A stretch of 64,000 nucleotides of DNA. Source: Antedon mediterranea. Taxonomy: Eukaryota > Echinodermata > Crinoidea > Comatulida > Antedonidae. The stretch spans positions 26,392,412 to 26,456,411 of the forward strand of contig NC_092675.1 of the NCBI RefSeq assembly GCF_964355755.1, read 5' to 3'. Shown piece by piece: positions 48,237-60,545 of the stretch. How positions within the stretch are numbered: position 1 is the stretch's first letter; each line of letters opens with the position of its first letter. The position numbers and the translations under genes are program-made. The notes beneath the pieces were generated by a model, which worked only from the letters and a program-made list of their open reading frames with translations, ran no database searches and was not told the origin of the DNA.

Positions 48237-50716
48237 TAGTAATAAGGAAAAGCAATCTGAACCCGGAAGAAAATAAGAACCCCGCCCACCGCACAACTGC
48301 CTTGTATTTATATGAAACTAGCTACTTGGAGGATATGACATCCTAGCTGTAGGTGAAGTATAAGAACAGCGACAATTGAGGATTGTATATGGATCAAAAC
48401 CACCTTCCATATTATGATTTATAAGACGTTGAGCTATTATTCCATTTAGAACAGGTTTAATTAATGTATCAACATCTTAAACCCTCAAAACCATGCTAAA
48501 TATGTTAAATAGCAATTATGCAGATGTAAAAAGTACAATAAACGCAGATAATAAGAAAGCTATCCTGATATTCTACTGAATATGTTATTCTCGTTTATCA
48601 GTTAATATTATCATTTTAATTTGTTCTGTATAGGATCTTTAGGTTTGCATCGGGGAATTAATTTTTCTCTGATTATTAAAATTATTTTTTTTAATGCTTA
48701 AATTACAATTACTGTACATTCACAAGGATGAAATTTAGAACAAACTCGCTATATATGATTGAATGCCATTTAAAATCAGAAATTAAATCTGCATTTTTTT
48801 AATCAACTTTATGGTGAGATTAAATAATGGTTATTGTTTTGTACTTTACAAAAACATAATAGGATTCAATATTATAAATGTATTTTAAGTTTGTTCTATG
48901 GAAAAAAATTACAATCCAGTCCAATGAAACTGAATGGTGGATCCCACTCATAAATGATATATAATGTATGTAATGTTAAACCTTCTTTTCTAAAATAATA
49001 AATTAATCTAACATAAAATATATTTCAATAACATTTTATTTGGACAAACATACAGTATAAAGTGGCGTTTCCACATTTTATTTGGAAAAACATATAAAGT
49101 GACTTGAGGATTGTATTTGGATAAATTATATATGCTTTTAATTAAACTAATTGATTTAGTTATTTAAGACAGCAAACTTGTTTGAAATCCCTACCAATAT
49201 CTGTAATGCACTTGTCCAAATGCCTAATTTTCACCTCAATGCATTTGTTATGTATTCAAAAGCTTTATGCTAAGTATCACTTGCTTAAACAACATTTTTG
49301 ACTGAAAATGTTAATATTCAACCCTTAGCACAAATAATATGGAGTTTTGAACCTGTTCACAATATGCAGTATACTCAAATTTTGATGGAACCCTTGCATG
49401 CATATTTGGTGCTAAAAACCTTATATTTATTTTTTATTATTTATTATATGCAATTTATTTTTAATAATTCGTTTCAGGTCAAATTTTTGTCAAGTTTTTT
49501 TGTTATTACTTCAGTAGTCCATAAATTAAACTTTTCTTAGATTTTTTTATTAGAGAGTTTTTGGTTGCATCTTATGGCAAATAAAGTGCAAATGGAATCA
49601 TTTTTAACAGACATCTAAATTTGTTGACAGACCTTAATTGGCTAAACCTTCCAAGTTATAATGATCACTTATCAGGTGCTTCACTAATTATGCTACCAGG
49701 TCCAATCCAAAGCTCCATATTTTTTTAATATATTTGATCATATTGGCAGTAAATTTCATCAGTTAGTTTGCTACTTTAACAATTGGTATACAGATATTAT
49801 TTGCCAAGCCGACTGACCCACAATTCAAGAAAACCTCTAGGGTTTGACTTTTTTTAGCACAAATAAAGCACATTTTACAAGGCATTGGTTATTTAAATTG
49901 CATGCATAAGTGATTTTTTGTATAGCTTTTATTAGAAAGGATGTTAGGATTTTGGCCCAGTATTAGAACTGACCCTGTATTTCAATTGATGCTGTTAAAA
50001 AAATGTTTTAAGCCTTTTTTTTTGGTTTAATTAAGAAAACATTATAAACAGATTTCATATCCTGTCTTTGTGGATCTGGGGGATGACGTTTCCTTCCCCC
50101 AAACAAAGGTTAAATTAAGAATAATTTAACATTTCATTAGCTTTCATCTGGGATTTTGAAAAAAAATCACAAAGACTTCCTTTTTTAGTAAAACTTCCAT
50201 ATACAAAATCAAGATCAGAAATCATAATGAGGCAATGCAAAATTCAAAGTTTCAAACTATAAATAATTATTTTATTGATAAATAATTGATATTTATCAAT
50301 CTAATAATTTTGTTTTTAAACTTAGTAAATGCATGATTCTCAAGTACACTCTATTAGACCTGTAAATATATCCAAATGTTAACTTTGTGAAGTGTTATCC
50401 TATAGTCCACTTTTTAATAATCTTAGACATGTATTGTATTGCATTGAAATCTAAGATCTATCCCTTACAATAATTGGACTCAATATGGCGTCTCTATTTA
50501 TAATGTCACCTAATAGTAGTAGCATTATTATATAGAAAAAAAATATGTTTATATATCTTATATAACTATATTGAGTGTAAATATTCTTTTGTGGGACAGT
50601 AAAATACTGTATCTAGCACTCCTGTATATAAATTTCACGTGCACTTTCTTTCGTTTACTCTACGCTCGCCTTTCTCTCTTCGGGGATATTCCGGATACGT
50701 TGTATGTATCCATTAG

Positions 50717-50851
50717 GATGGCTTTCGGCCGTTGGACGTGGCAACTCAGCAGGGCCATCATGTTATTGTGGCCTTGCTCTTGGAGTGTCAGCACTCCAAG
50801 CCCACGCCAATGCCGCAACCGCAACAACAGATCTCCCAGTCAGAATCGGAG
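50717..50851 (+). CDS. Alternative ankyrin repeat-5 exon with a Pro/Gln-rich tail
   Basis: 45 codons in phase 0 between acceptor TATCCATTAG (pyrimidine-rich tract upstream) and donor GTGAGA. The first 23 residues, DGFRPLDVATQQGHHVIVAL then LLE, are identical at 16 of 23 positions to the canonical repeat-5 exon at 54430 ([20 protein letters not shown]). After that it diverges into CQHSKPTPMPQPQQQISQSE and ends SE. The canonical exon continues instead through the end of repeat 5 and all of repeat 6. The exon is GC-rich against its introns, as the other coding exons are. Because all junctions are phase 0, it could replace the canonical exon (dropping repeat 6) or be inserted before it. Ancient duplication of exon 7 is the simplest origin. 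I know of no described vertebrate counterpart. Confidence 0.8.
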
Positions 50852-53800
50852 GTGAGAGGTCGTATGCACGGACTGTTTTATTTTTGTGTCCATGTCGCAC
50901 TATTGTTTTGCCTTATGTCTTCGCTTTGTATGCATGATAGCTGTAGTTTATAAATGTTTGTATCTCTGCAAATATAGATGTTTTGCCATAGTTTATCTGC
51001 TTACTACAATTAAATTTGTGGGGTACAATAACTATACATAAATAGTATTAAATATTATAACATTTTTTGGATGAAGAAAATCAATAATAAAGAAAAAAAT
51101 AAGAGTATGTTGTATTAAATAAATTAATCATAAGCATGTTCTTATAAGATAAAAAATTCCATTTTCAAACTTCAAAGTTATCAGATACTTTGTTTTTGTA
51201 ATTTTTTTCCAATTTAAATAGAGAATATATATTTGCATTTTTTTTTTCTTGCTTGTAGATCATAGCTGACCACATTAATAATCCCTTTATAAATATTGTT
51301 ACTAGATTAATTATCAATTTCTATTAATCTCTTATTTTTCTATTCAAAATTAAGCAAAATTAAGAATTAGAAAGTTCTACCTCTGTCAATTGTAGTTTGT
51401 GTCCACATTACAAACTCATACTGTATTACCAGTATTTAAATATATGTTAGGTCATTATTTTTCTCTTGTCATTCTTTCTGTACGTATTGTTCAGAAATGC
51501 AATCTGTCTTCTTGTGCCTTTGTTTCATTAGTTGATGTTATTGTTATTGACATTTCGTCTGTCATTCTTGCGTATAAACGATGATTGAAGATGTGCATGT
51601 GTTATTATTTCTGTTATTTTTGCCTTGTTTTTGCTTCAAGTTCTCTGTTGTCATTTTGTAATAAATTGAAATAAAAGGTGAATTTGTTTAATAAGTACAT
51701 CATCTGTTGACTCTGCCTACGCAATATTATGCAAAGTAAAGCTATCGTAGACAGAATATGTTGTGAGCGTTGTTTATTTTGTGGTTAAAACGATTGTTAA
51801 AATAACACTATTTGTTGTAGTGTAGTTGAAGTAAAGTGCATGTTTTGCGAAATAGCCAAAGATGCTATTCCTTTCACTGCTATCATTCCTTATGAATAAG
51901 CGACAAACTAAATTTTAGATTCAAACCAAAATGAATAATATAGTATTACATGACACATTATAGAAAGAATACGAAGCAATAATGGATAACAGCCATCCGC
52001 ACATGCTCACAAATCAATTTTCATTGTAGTAGCTTTCATACTGTTATATTGGTTTGTTGTATTGGTGTTGACAGTCATTCATTACAACTTTGAAGTATAC
52101 TTTCGTTTCCTTGTCCGTCATTAAATTTAGATTGAAGAATTTACACTTATTGGAAATGTTATGGATAATTACATAATACATGTTAATGAATATTGGTAAT
52201 TCGCAAGGAAATGTGTTAATTTACGGGAAAAGTGCTTAATTATGCTTATAAGTTTAGTGTGCATAGCTGCTTTATTTTCACCATGTATTCTTTTTTTTTT
52301 AGCGGCTAAATACACAATGTTTTTTTATAAAATAAGGAAACATACATATTTGTTTCTATATATAATACTCTGAATGGAGAAAATTATTTCTCTAAAAATA
52401 CTTTTTAAATCATATTTCCTTTTTGTAAGTAAACAAGAAGGAGGTAATGCAGATGTAATTCTGAGGAATGATATTTTAAAGACTTAATAGTTTAATCCAT
52501 AATTTTTACTATATAATAATAAATTTGTTTTATTTAATAATATTTTTATCATTTCAATAATCTATAGCATCAATTAGAAACAGAAAATGTCTATTAAACT
52601 TTATATAAGTAAGCTTTATATAAAATAATTTTCCCCTTTTTCTAGGCAGACAGATTTATGGTAAATTTTTCTAATATGATAATAAAAAATAATATATGTT
52701 TGTACTGTCAGTGTCAGATATTACTATTTACTAAAACAGTATTCTTGTTGATACTTTCACTTGTGTCAAACTGAGATTTCAAAGGTTCAGATTTTGTAAA
52801 TGATGTAAATTTCAATCCGACATCCAATCCTTAAAGCTTGAGTCGGTTCTCGTGAGATTCTTAAATGGCCGACAGGATCAGTTTCTACGAGAACGATAAA
52901 TTTGAGTTGAAAACAAAATGGAATTGATTACTGATGATCAAGAGAGAAAAGTATTCTTAACATTTATGGGTTGGTAGTTGGAGGGTGGGGGAAGTAACCA
53001 AATTTATATAGCTCCGAGACCGAATATATTCCCCAACCAAATTCCTAAATCCTTTTCTACAAAACAAAGTACGATATATTTATTCTTATTTGTCTATGAA
53101 CATTACCAGTATATTATTCAAAATATATGTTTCATCTATTTTTTTAAGGTCAAACAAATTTACCAAAACTGACACAAATATATTATCCATAAAGATTTCT
53201 TTCAAATGCTTTCTAAATCTTGTCATAGGGTTAGATCAGTTTCAAATGAAAGTCATATGAGAAGTTTAAAACTATCACGTAAAGCACGTTTTGATGACGC
53301 ATACGTGAAAATGATATTTCTTGCTGCATGAACAAATGGTTACACATTTGCCGTATCCCCTCTGAGAACGTGTGCAGGAAATCAAAGGTCGTTACCCTAA
53401 ATGTCTGATTTCCATTCTTTTCTATCAATTTAATTTGAAAATGGTTTAAGATTAAACAGACAAACAGTCCATGGACAGAGTAGTTCCAACATAGGCCTAC
53501 ATACCTAGATGTCTTAAAGATCGTAGTCCAATACTGTAATCATAAATTTTATAATTTTGATGATTTTAAACAACTAAATGTAAATCGCATGAATTTAAAA
53601 TCTTAAAAAACATTATTGAAATTAACTAAATACATTATTTATAAACACTGAACTTAATGTAGATGTTTCATGCATTTCTCTATTGCTCTTAGCTAGACTT
53701 GATTTTTGCATATTTTTTTACCTTAATTGAAATTCAGTTTTAGCATTGTTTTTCAATATTTGTTCATTTATGTCAATTGTCATACTTATTATTAACAGAA

Positions 53801-54429
53801 AATGTCCTTAATAAGTAGTAAGCAAAGTAATGTTAAAAATCCACTATTATTGTAGTGCCCTTGACATAGATGAAACAATTACTTAAATTATTTTTCCATA
53901 AAAAATCTTAATGTAATCATGTTTCTATTTAAAACATGAATCATACTCATGCAACTCAAGATTAATAAATCAGTTTAATAATTTTTAAATTTAGAAGGTT
54001 AAAAGGAAACTATCATTAGATAACAATTGTTTATGTGAATCTTTTTTATCAAAATTTATGTCATAATTTCCGAATAAGATTTTGCAGTTTTCACAGTTCA
54101 GTATCGTTTACTTAAAACATAGCCAACTAGACAACAGTGGTAGTGAAATAGACATGTTAAGTCATTTTCATAACCCAAATTAATGTTATTATAGGTTATT
54201 CAAGATTTATGTTTACTAGATATTTTTTATTCAATAAAATGAACACATATAATTTTATGTGGAGAATTCAGTGGTTTATCCGAATATAGTATAGATTATT
54301 AAAAAAGTGTGTGTATTTGTACTATAGGTACTGAATGATTGAAGAGTATTTGATCAAGCAATGAAGTCTGTGTATATCTTTGTTTATGTCACGGTTATTT
54401 ATTTGCTCATATATATTTATCAATTTCAG
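50852..54429. other. Intron between the two repeat-5 exons
   Basis: AT-rich with AATAAA-like words (for example near 51115 and 51660). A short frame (MADRISFYENDK..., ATG at about 52865) has no usable phase-0 donor. One TAGGCCTA (53492-53499). No further ankyrin-like exon was recognised. Confidence 0.6.
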
Positions 54430-54615
54430 GATGGGTTTACCCCTCTTGCTGTAGCCCTTCAGCAGGGTCATGACAAAGTTGTTGCGGTACTACTTGAAAA
54501 TGACCGGGCTGGTAAGACTCGTCTACCTGCTCTACACATCGCAGCCAGAAAGGATGATTCTAAAGCAGCTGCACTGCTTCTTCAAAACAAACATGACCCA
54601 GACGTGACATCAAAG
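54430..54615 (+). CDS. Ankyrin exon 7: ankyrin repeats 5 and 6
   Basis: 62 codons from acceptor ATTTCAG to donor [26 protein letters not shown] is the canonical repeat 5, shortened to 29 residues. [20 protein letters not shown], then [12 protein letters not shown], is repeat 6, with the [12 protein letters not shown] signature shared by all ankyrins. Two repeats sharing one exon at this place is as in vertebrate genes. The donor (GTATTA) departs from the consensus at +5, which would suit regulated use relative to the alternative exon at 50717. Confidence 0.96.
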
Positions 54616-54741
54616 GTATTATTTTACGATGATGCTAAAAAAAATAAAAAGGCAGCCTAAACAATTTTTCAGAGACAAACCTTTGGTCAGATGCGTTGTA
54701 TTATAGTTGTCCCAACATTTTGATGGCGCTAGTAATTCTAT

Positions 54742-54906
54742 TAAGCTCAGTCTACAGTATCAAACTACTGTAGTTTGACAAAAAAAGTTTGATGTGCCCA
54801 ATATGGTAATGATATACCCAAATATGGTAGTGATATGACATCATCATGCCGATATATGGGCACATTAAATTTTGTTGTCACATTAGATAGTGTAGACAGA
54901 GTTTTA
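54742..54906. mobile_element. MITE copy in the intron after repeat 6
   Basis: TAAGCTCAGTCTACAGTATC at the left and GATAGTGTAGACAGAGTTTT at the right are inverted copies. Inside are the direct words CCCAATATGGTA and CCCAAATATGGTA. It resembles 12952-13105 and the fragment at 11709. TTAA-like bases lie at both ends, but an exact duplication cannot be fixed. Confidence 0.7.
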
Positions 54907-55276
54907 AACTAATGCTCCAGAAGCTATAGCAAAGCCACAGACTTGGTCAACATTCTAATTCTTAATATGCATTCCTAAAACCAGATATGACTTTAGTCTG
55001 GCGAGGATGTCCAATTTTATTGGGAGTGTGGTGTGATTTTATTTAAGATTTTCTAAACAACTTGCCCTAGTGAATTTGAGATTAATCCTATGCTATGATG
55101 ATAGAAGAATTGGATTGGTAAAAAATGTAATCTATCCCCATCATCCTGGTAACAACTACTATAAAAGAAATGTTTGGTGACTCTCAGAACAGCATTTAAT
55201 GTGTTTTAGATAATTACTGTACTCTGTTCCAGATATGAATTAACTTTTATAACACCTTTTATGTACTTGTTTTCAG

Positions 55277-55375
55277 AGTGGTTTCACGCCTCTACATATA
55301 GCCTCGCATTATGGACATGTCAATGTGGCAATACTGCTCATCCAAAAGGGCGCCACCATAGATTATGCGGCAAAG
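55277..55375 (+). CDS. Ankyrin exon 8: ankyrin repeat 7
   Basis: 33 codons, acceptor TTTTCAG, donor [26 protein letters not shown], then [13 protein letters not shown], matches the ankyrin seventh repeat ([17 protein letters not shown]). The exon can accept either the canonical exon 7 or the alternative 50717 exon in frame. Confidence 0.97.
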
Positions 55376-55663
55376 GTAAGTGTGATTTGGGTCAAACTTG
55401 TTTACGTCCCATCTTGTTATTTGCATTTGAACATTGAGTTATAATCTTTTGCATTAAAGTCTTGTTAGAAATGAAACGGTGTGGTTTGTGATGATAAGAC
55501 CAAAAAAACTAGTGATGAAGTTTTACGATTTGAAAAATCAAATTCTATATGCAATTACTCTCTCTATTATTTACTTACCATTTATGCAACAGCACAAAAT
55601 GTGACAAAATCGATTTATACACTATGGAAAAGATAGTATAATGTCATAATGTTTTATTTACAG

Positions 55664-55762
55664 AACAATATTACCCCCTTACACGTAGCATCAAAATGGG
55701 GGCGTGTCAACATGATAAATACCCTATTAGACCGTGGAGCGAAGATCGATGCCAAGACAAGG
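55664..55762 (+). CDS. Ankyrin exon 9: ankyrin repeat 8
   Basis: 33 codons, acceptor TTTACAG, donor [26 protein letters not shown], then [13 protein letters not shown], fits the ankyrin eighth repeat ([13 protein letters not shown] in ANK2). The KWG form is like Drosophila Ank (KHNISPLHVAAKWG), supporting an invertebrate source. Confidence 0.97.
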
Positions 55763-57246
55763 GTAAGACAAATATTATTAATTTGAAAAATTGGAATTAA
55801 TAATACTTTGTATATTTATTTATTTTTTATTCAAAAACATTCCAACAGGAACAATGTTCCCACTTACAGGTGATGTTATATAAAAATAAAATATATATGT
55901 ACTGTATATACTCAAAAGATTTAAAACACCCACCAGCCACAAGTTAACAGGAAACATAGCAATGTACACTGTGTTTAACATACTTAAAGAATCAGAAAAC
56001 AAATCAACTTCAGGGCAATTAACAACAAAATCATTATACGAATTATGGAAGACAAACAAGAAATAAAACTATTTTTACATAAATATAAGATTATTTCTAA
56101 TTTTTTTTAATTCAGTTCTATAATGTATTTGAAATGTAGGTTGATAATGATGTAAAAAAAAAATTAATAAAATTATGCATACAGTAATTAATTATAAAGG
56201 CGTAGCTCCCAACAAAACCGATTTTAATAAATAAATTAAGCCATTGGACTTTGTAGTAAATTGGACAGGAGACAAATTAATCCAACTGCCAGATAACTGC
56301 CATAAAGATTAATGTAGTCTATTATTGTCCAAGACAAGTTGTTAATGTATTGAATTTATTTGCAAAGTATAAGAGTAAAATACAAGACAACACTTTAACT
56401 GAAAACGGAATATTTAACTGTAATATTTTGAAATATCTTTTTAAAACAAACAAAATGAAAGAGTAAACAAGATGCATAAGTCTAAAAAAGTATTTAAATA
56501 TTTACTGAAACTCTTGACAGCTATATACTGTAAAATTCATTGGAACTGAACTGTAAAAAAATTGCTTAATAATTAAAGAAGAGAAATCATATTGTAATCT
56601 AATCATAGGAATGTTATTAACTTCAAACAGAGAAAAAACTTACTAATTAAGCAACATATTGGTTGTAAAAAAGGATAGACGTGCAAGTTATAATTTGTCT
56701 GGCATCAAAATAATAGATGAGTTAGATAGAGTGGGAAGTCATGATTTGACATTTCAATCTTTATTTGATCATCATGATTGATGATGATACCTCATCTTTT
56801 TTCGACTTGTTTTTTTAGAAAGTAGATAAAAAGTATGGTGGCTTCATTGATGTTATACCATTCCTTTTAATTTATTGTTATACATTAGAAACCCCTATTA
56901 AAGGGAAACCAAACAAAAGTCCTCTATATAGTTGGCCATAAATAGTCATACTACTGTAAAAAATATGAACATTTTTCTCTGAAGATTAACTTAGAAACAC
57001 GAATGTTTTATATGAATCTTACTATGTCATTGAATCATCTTCACCCTTGCATAGTACAGTCATTATGACTGCCTTAGTGTAATGATGTAATTGATGTTCA
57101 GCTGACTGTGCATGACTAGAATTCCTATGACTTCTTATATATTTACCATTTAACCATTCTGTAATTATGTCAACTTTATTGTTAATATATTTTTATGATG
57201 ATATTTTTATTTCTTGAATGTGACGCAATTTTTACATCTTTTCTAG

Positions 57247-57345
57247 GATGGATTAACTCCATTGCATTGTGCCGCCAGAAGTGGCCATGACCAGTCTGTA
57301 GATCAACTGATTGAGCGTGGAGCTCCGGTCACAGCAAAGACAAAG
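57247..57345 (+). CDS. Ankyrin exon 10: ankyrin repeat 9
   Basis: 33 codons, acceptor TTTTCTAG, donor [26 protein letters not shown], then [13 protein letters not shown], is the ninth repeat with the family-typical [11 protein letters not shown]. The donor is weak at +5/+6 compared with its neighbours. Confidence 0.97.
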
Positions 57346-57688
57346 GTAATTAGACTTATTTTATAACTTCGACTTTCTGCTGACTTGAAAAAATGCAGAG
57401 GATTTTCTCTGAAATCAAAACAGACACAAACGTGCCACATTCAAACAATCTTCTTTCAAGAAATATAGAAACAGTTTCTTAATACACACTCACAATCACC
57501 GTTCTGCTTTCAAAAGAAGACTTCAATATAATTAAGTCGGCATTCACAGCATTCCAACAATAACAATCACGTTTCAAATACAGTTTCAATCAAATGTACT
57601 TTGCATTATAATCAGTTTTTTGTTCGAACAAATTCTAAATCTTTTAAGTGAACATTTGCCATTTATTATTTGTCCTTTTTCTTTATAG

Positions 57689-57787
57689 AATGGCTTGGCC
57701 CCACTTCACATGGCAGCCCAAGGTGATCATGTGGACAGTGCTAGACTTCTCCTGTTCCACAAATCTCCTGTTGATGATGTCACAGTA
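57689..57787 (+). CDS. Ankyrin exon 11: ankyrin repeat 10
   Basis: 33 codons, acceptor CTTTATAG, donor [26 protein letters not shown], then [13 protein letters not shown], is the tenth repeat. [12 protein letters not shown](D/E)HVD.AR.LL is close to Drosophila Ank ([20 protein letters not shown]), where vertebrates have [14 protein letters not shown]. It ends in VTV with no TK, as the family does here. Confidence 0.97.
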
Positions 57788-58142
57788 GTGAGTAAACTTT
57801 TCTCGGTTTGATATGTTAACTTTGAAGATATTAATTATCAAATAGTGCCAGATATACATTGTAGGGACTTTTCAATCCAAGTTTGTTATAACCATAACAA
57901 ATATTTCATTTACTGTAAGTATATTCTTCAATGTTTTGCTATCCATTGTTTTGGCAAAACACATTGACTTGCAAGAGTTGCAAGAGATTTTAAACAAATA
58001 GAAGCGCTTTTGTATACCAACAGAATGAAAATTGATTGCATTTGGTTTTTTTAAAAAGTTTTAGCTAGAAAAGCTGTCTTATTACCCTGACGCTCCATTA
58101 TAGATACTTATAGAGAATAAATATGTTTTTTTTTTATTTCAG

Positions 58143-58241
58143 GATTACCTGACTCCACTGCATGTGGCTGCACATTGTGGACACCACAAAGTCGCTAAGC
58201 TACTCCTGGATAGAAAGGCTAACCCAGATGCCAGAGCATTG
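58143..58241 (+). CDS. Ankyrin exon 12: ankyrin repeat 11
   Basis: 33 codons, acceptor ATTTCAG, donor [26 protein letters not shown], then [13 protein letters not shown], is the eleventh repeat. LHVAAHCGH and the final ARAL are diagnostic of ankyrins at this position. Confidence 0.97.
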
Positions 58242-59467
58242 GTAAATTTTCATAATTTAAATATAAATTTAACCTTATATAACAAATATATACATTTTTT
58301 ACTGTTCAATTTTGAAATAATAACAAAAAGAGAAACTTTCTAAACCATTAAAGTGATAATGAGAAAAAATTATTTTGATAATGCAAATGTATTTTTAGAA
58401 TGATATATTTTGAATAATTTTTCAAAATGATACCAATATCTGTTTGCTGATGGAAAAAAGTCAATTTTAATCAGCTCTTCTATAAATCCACACGAATGAA
58501 GAATATTCATTATAAAGATATGTCTTAATTTCCCATGGGTTCTTCCAGTCAACTCCTCTTAAGTTTGTGCTGTTGAGCTGTTTGAAATTAACTTCATACA
58601 TACAGTATGTGTCGTTAATTGACGATTAGGAATCTGAGCACTTTACTAAGAGAATAATTTACATTTTACATGCAGAATTCAGTCTACATTCAATTAAATC
58701 CTGGTCGACTATTATAATTAGGGAACACTCATTAATGGTTTAGTAGGCATTTGTTAATAACAAAGTCTTCTACACCACCACTGAATTTTAAACTCATAAC
58801 CAAAATTTAAAAAAAATAAAAATTTAAAAAATAGATAAAAAATTAAATAGCATAAATCATAATAAACATTTTTAATAGCAAAATGCTGACAAACAAAACT
58901 GCGAGAAAAACACAACTTTAAATAAATAAACAGAAATAGTTTAATTAAGTAATTAAAAAGTCCAAAATAAATAAAACAAATTAGAAAAGGGATATACTGT
59001 ATCTCAGTGATCTCAAACAACAGCAAGTCAATGACTATAGAACCGTCTTAAGAAGACAGTTATTTCATAATGAGCAAAAACACACCCATGTTTTACAAAA
59101 ATCAATGAACTCACTACTGACAGCATTTTTATATTTTCAATTGATGATATACTTAGCTACTGTACTACTGTATTTATAACAAGAGTTTTCATACATACTT
59201 TTTTAACAAATGCTTAGTGTTTAATAATTATGAATTCAAATTTAATAAGATTTAATTCTCAAGACTAAAATTTAATATATTAGTAAATCTGAAATATGTA
59301 AATGTGAAGCTACCATAAGGTAATAAACACAGCAATTTAGCTCATTTTTCAACAAGAATTTTATGTACAAACTAATGATCGTTTCCTAATGATGACATCT
59401 TCGTATAATGACTGTGTTTATTCCTCCGCACATCGGTAATAAGTTTTTTCTTGTTTAATCTTCGTAG

Positions 59468-59566
59468 AATGGATTCACCCCATTGCACATTGCTTGTAAG
59501 AAGAATCGTATCAAGGTTATTGAACTTCTACTCAAGTATGGCGCCTCCATTCAGTCAACAACAGAC
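59468..59566 (+). CDS. Ankyrin exon 13: ankyrin repeat 12
   Basis: 33 codons, acceptor CTTCGTAG, donor [26 protein letters not shown], then [13 protein letters not shown], is the twelfth repeat, with the invariant [12 protein letters not shown] block. The region around this repeat contributes to channel and transporter binding in vertebrate ankyrins (family knowledge). Confidence 0.97.
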
Positions 59567-60107
59567 GTGAGTTCATTACAAACATGTTAGCCAATGAGAA
59601 TTTGTTGTTGATTAAGCAATGATAATGATTATGAGTTGAAGATGAAAATTGTGCTGAATGTGAAAGTGATGAAAACAAGTTTTCAATATTGGTAGTGATT
59701 GTTTTAGCTAGAAATGAAGAAGTTTAAAAAGGGGGTGGGGGTACGCTACTGCTATATCCCTCAAACCCTCACATCTAGCTTATTATTCTTCACATTTTGT
59801 GACTGTTGACCAATGTGATGTAGTTTGTGATCTTCATCTTATACAGAGCTTAACGGTATAAATTAGTTTGAAAGACATTATCTAAAATAACGTTAATGTT
59901 AATCTTTGAATACAAAAATGATCTGGAAAATAAGAAAAGTATGTTATCACTTCAGATACTAAAACTAAAATACTATAATAGCCCAGCGCTTTAACTATAT
60001 GCAATACATACTAACTTCATCATCCTGGTTACTATATTTATGTAGTAGTCTGATATCATACTTGATAAAAGGACAAAGCTGTATAATTTCTTTGTCTTGC
60101 TTTTCAG

Positions 60108-60206
60108 TCTGGTCTAACTCCACTTCATGTAGCAGCCTTCATGGGAAATGTCGGAAACACTCTGTTCTTACTGAAGCACGGAGCCATAATTGATGAACCA
60201 AATGTG
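60108..60206 (+). CDS. Ankyrin exon 14: ankyrin repeat 13
   Basis: 33 codons, acceptor GCTTTTCAG, donor [26 protein letters not shown], then LLKHGAIIDEPNV, is the thirteenth repeat ([14 protein letters not shown] in other ankyrins). The outer helix NVGNTLFLL is more divergent than usual (HLNIVLLLL in ANK2). Confidence 0.97.
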
Positions 60207-60545
60207 GTAAGTAACAAATGATGCCTTCTTAGTAATCAATTATTGCTATTTAGTGATGTTGACATACAGATTTTGATACTAAACATCGCTTTACATCTTG
60301 TTTAAATTTTTTCGTTGTAAATCGATATTTAAAAAATTACATTTATCTTTTATTAGTAAATTATTCAGTCCAGTTTTTGGGAGAATTTATTGAATTAATT
60401 AATTATTACAACCAATAATAATTATTATTTTCTAGGCCCTTTCTATAATGTTATTTACCATTGTTGTTAATAGCTTCTTGATAAAAATTGTAATGTCTTG
60501 TTTTGGAAAAGTTACTTAAGATTCAATCTTTATTAACATTTTTAG

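Larger units (their letters stand above)
47318..50716. other. Intron before the alternative repeat-5 exon
   Basis: Besides the nested transposons at 47651-48236 it is AT-rich with no recognised content. Minus-strand frames at 47.5-48.0 kb fall in or beside the transposon and show no domain. Confidence 0.6.

Noticed and set aside
52865-52928. ATG frame MADRISFYENDKFELKTKWN with a strong start context
   Set aside because: It ends at TGA after 20 codons and contains no phase-0 donor, so it cannot feed the downstream ankyrin exons.
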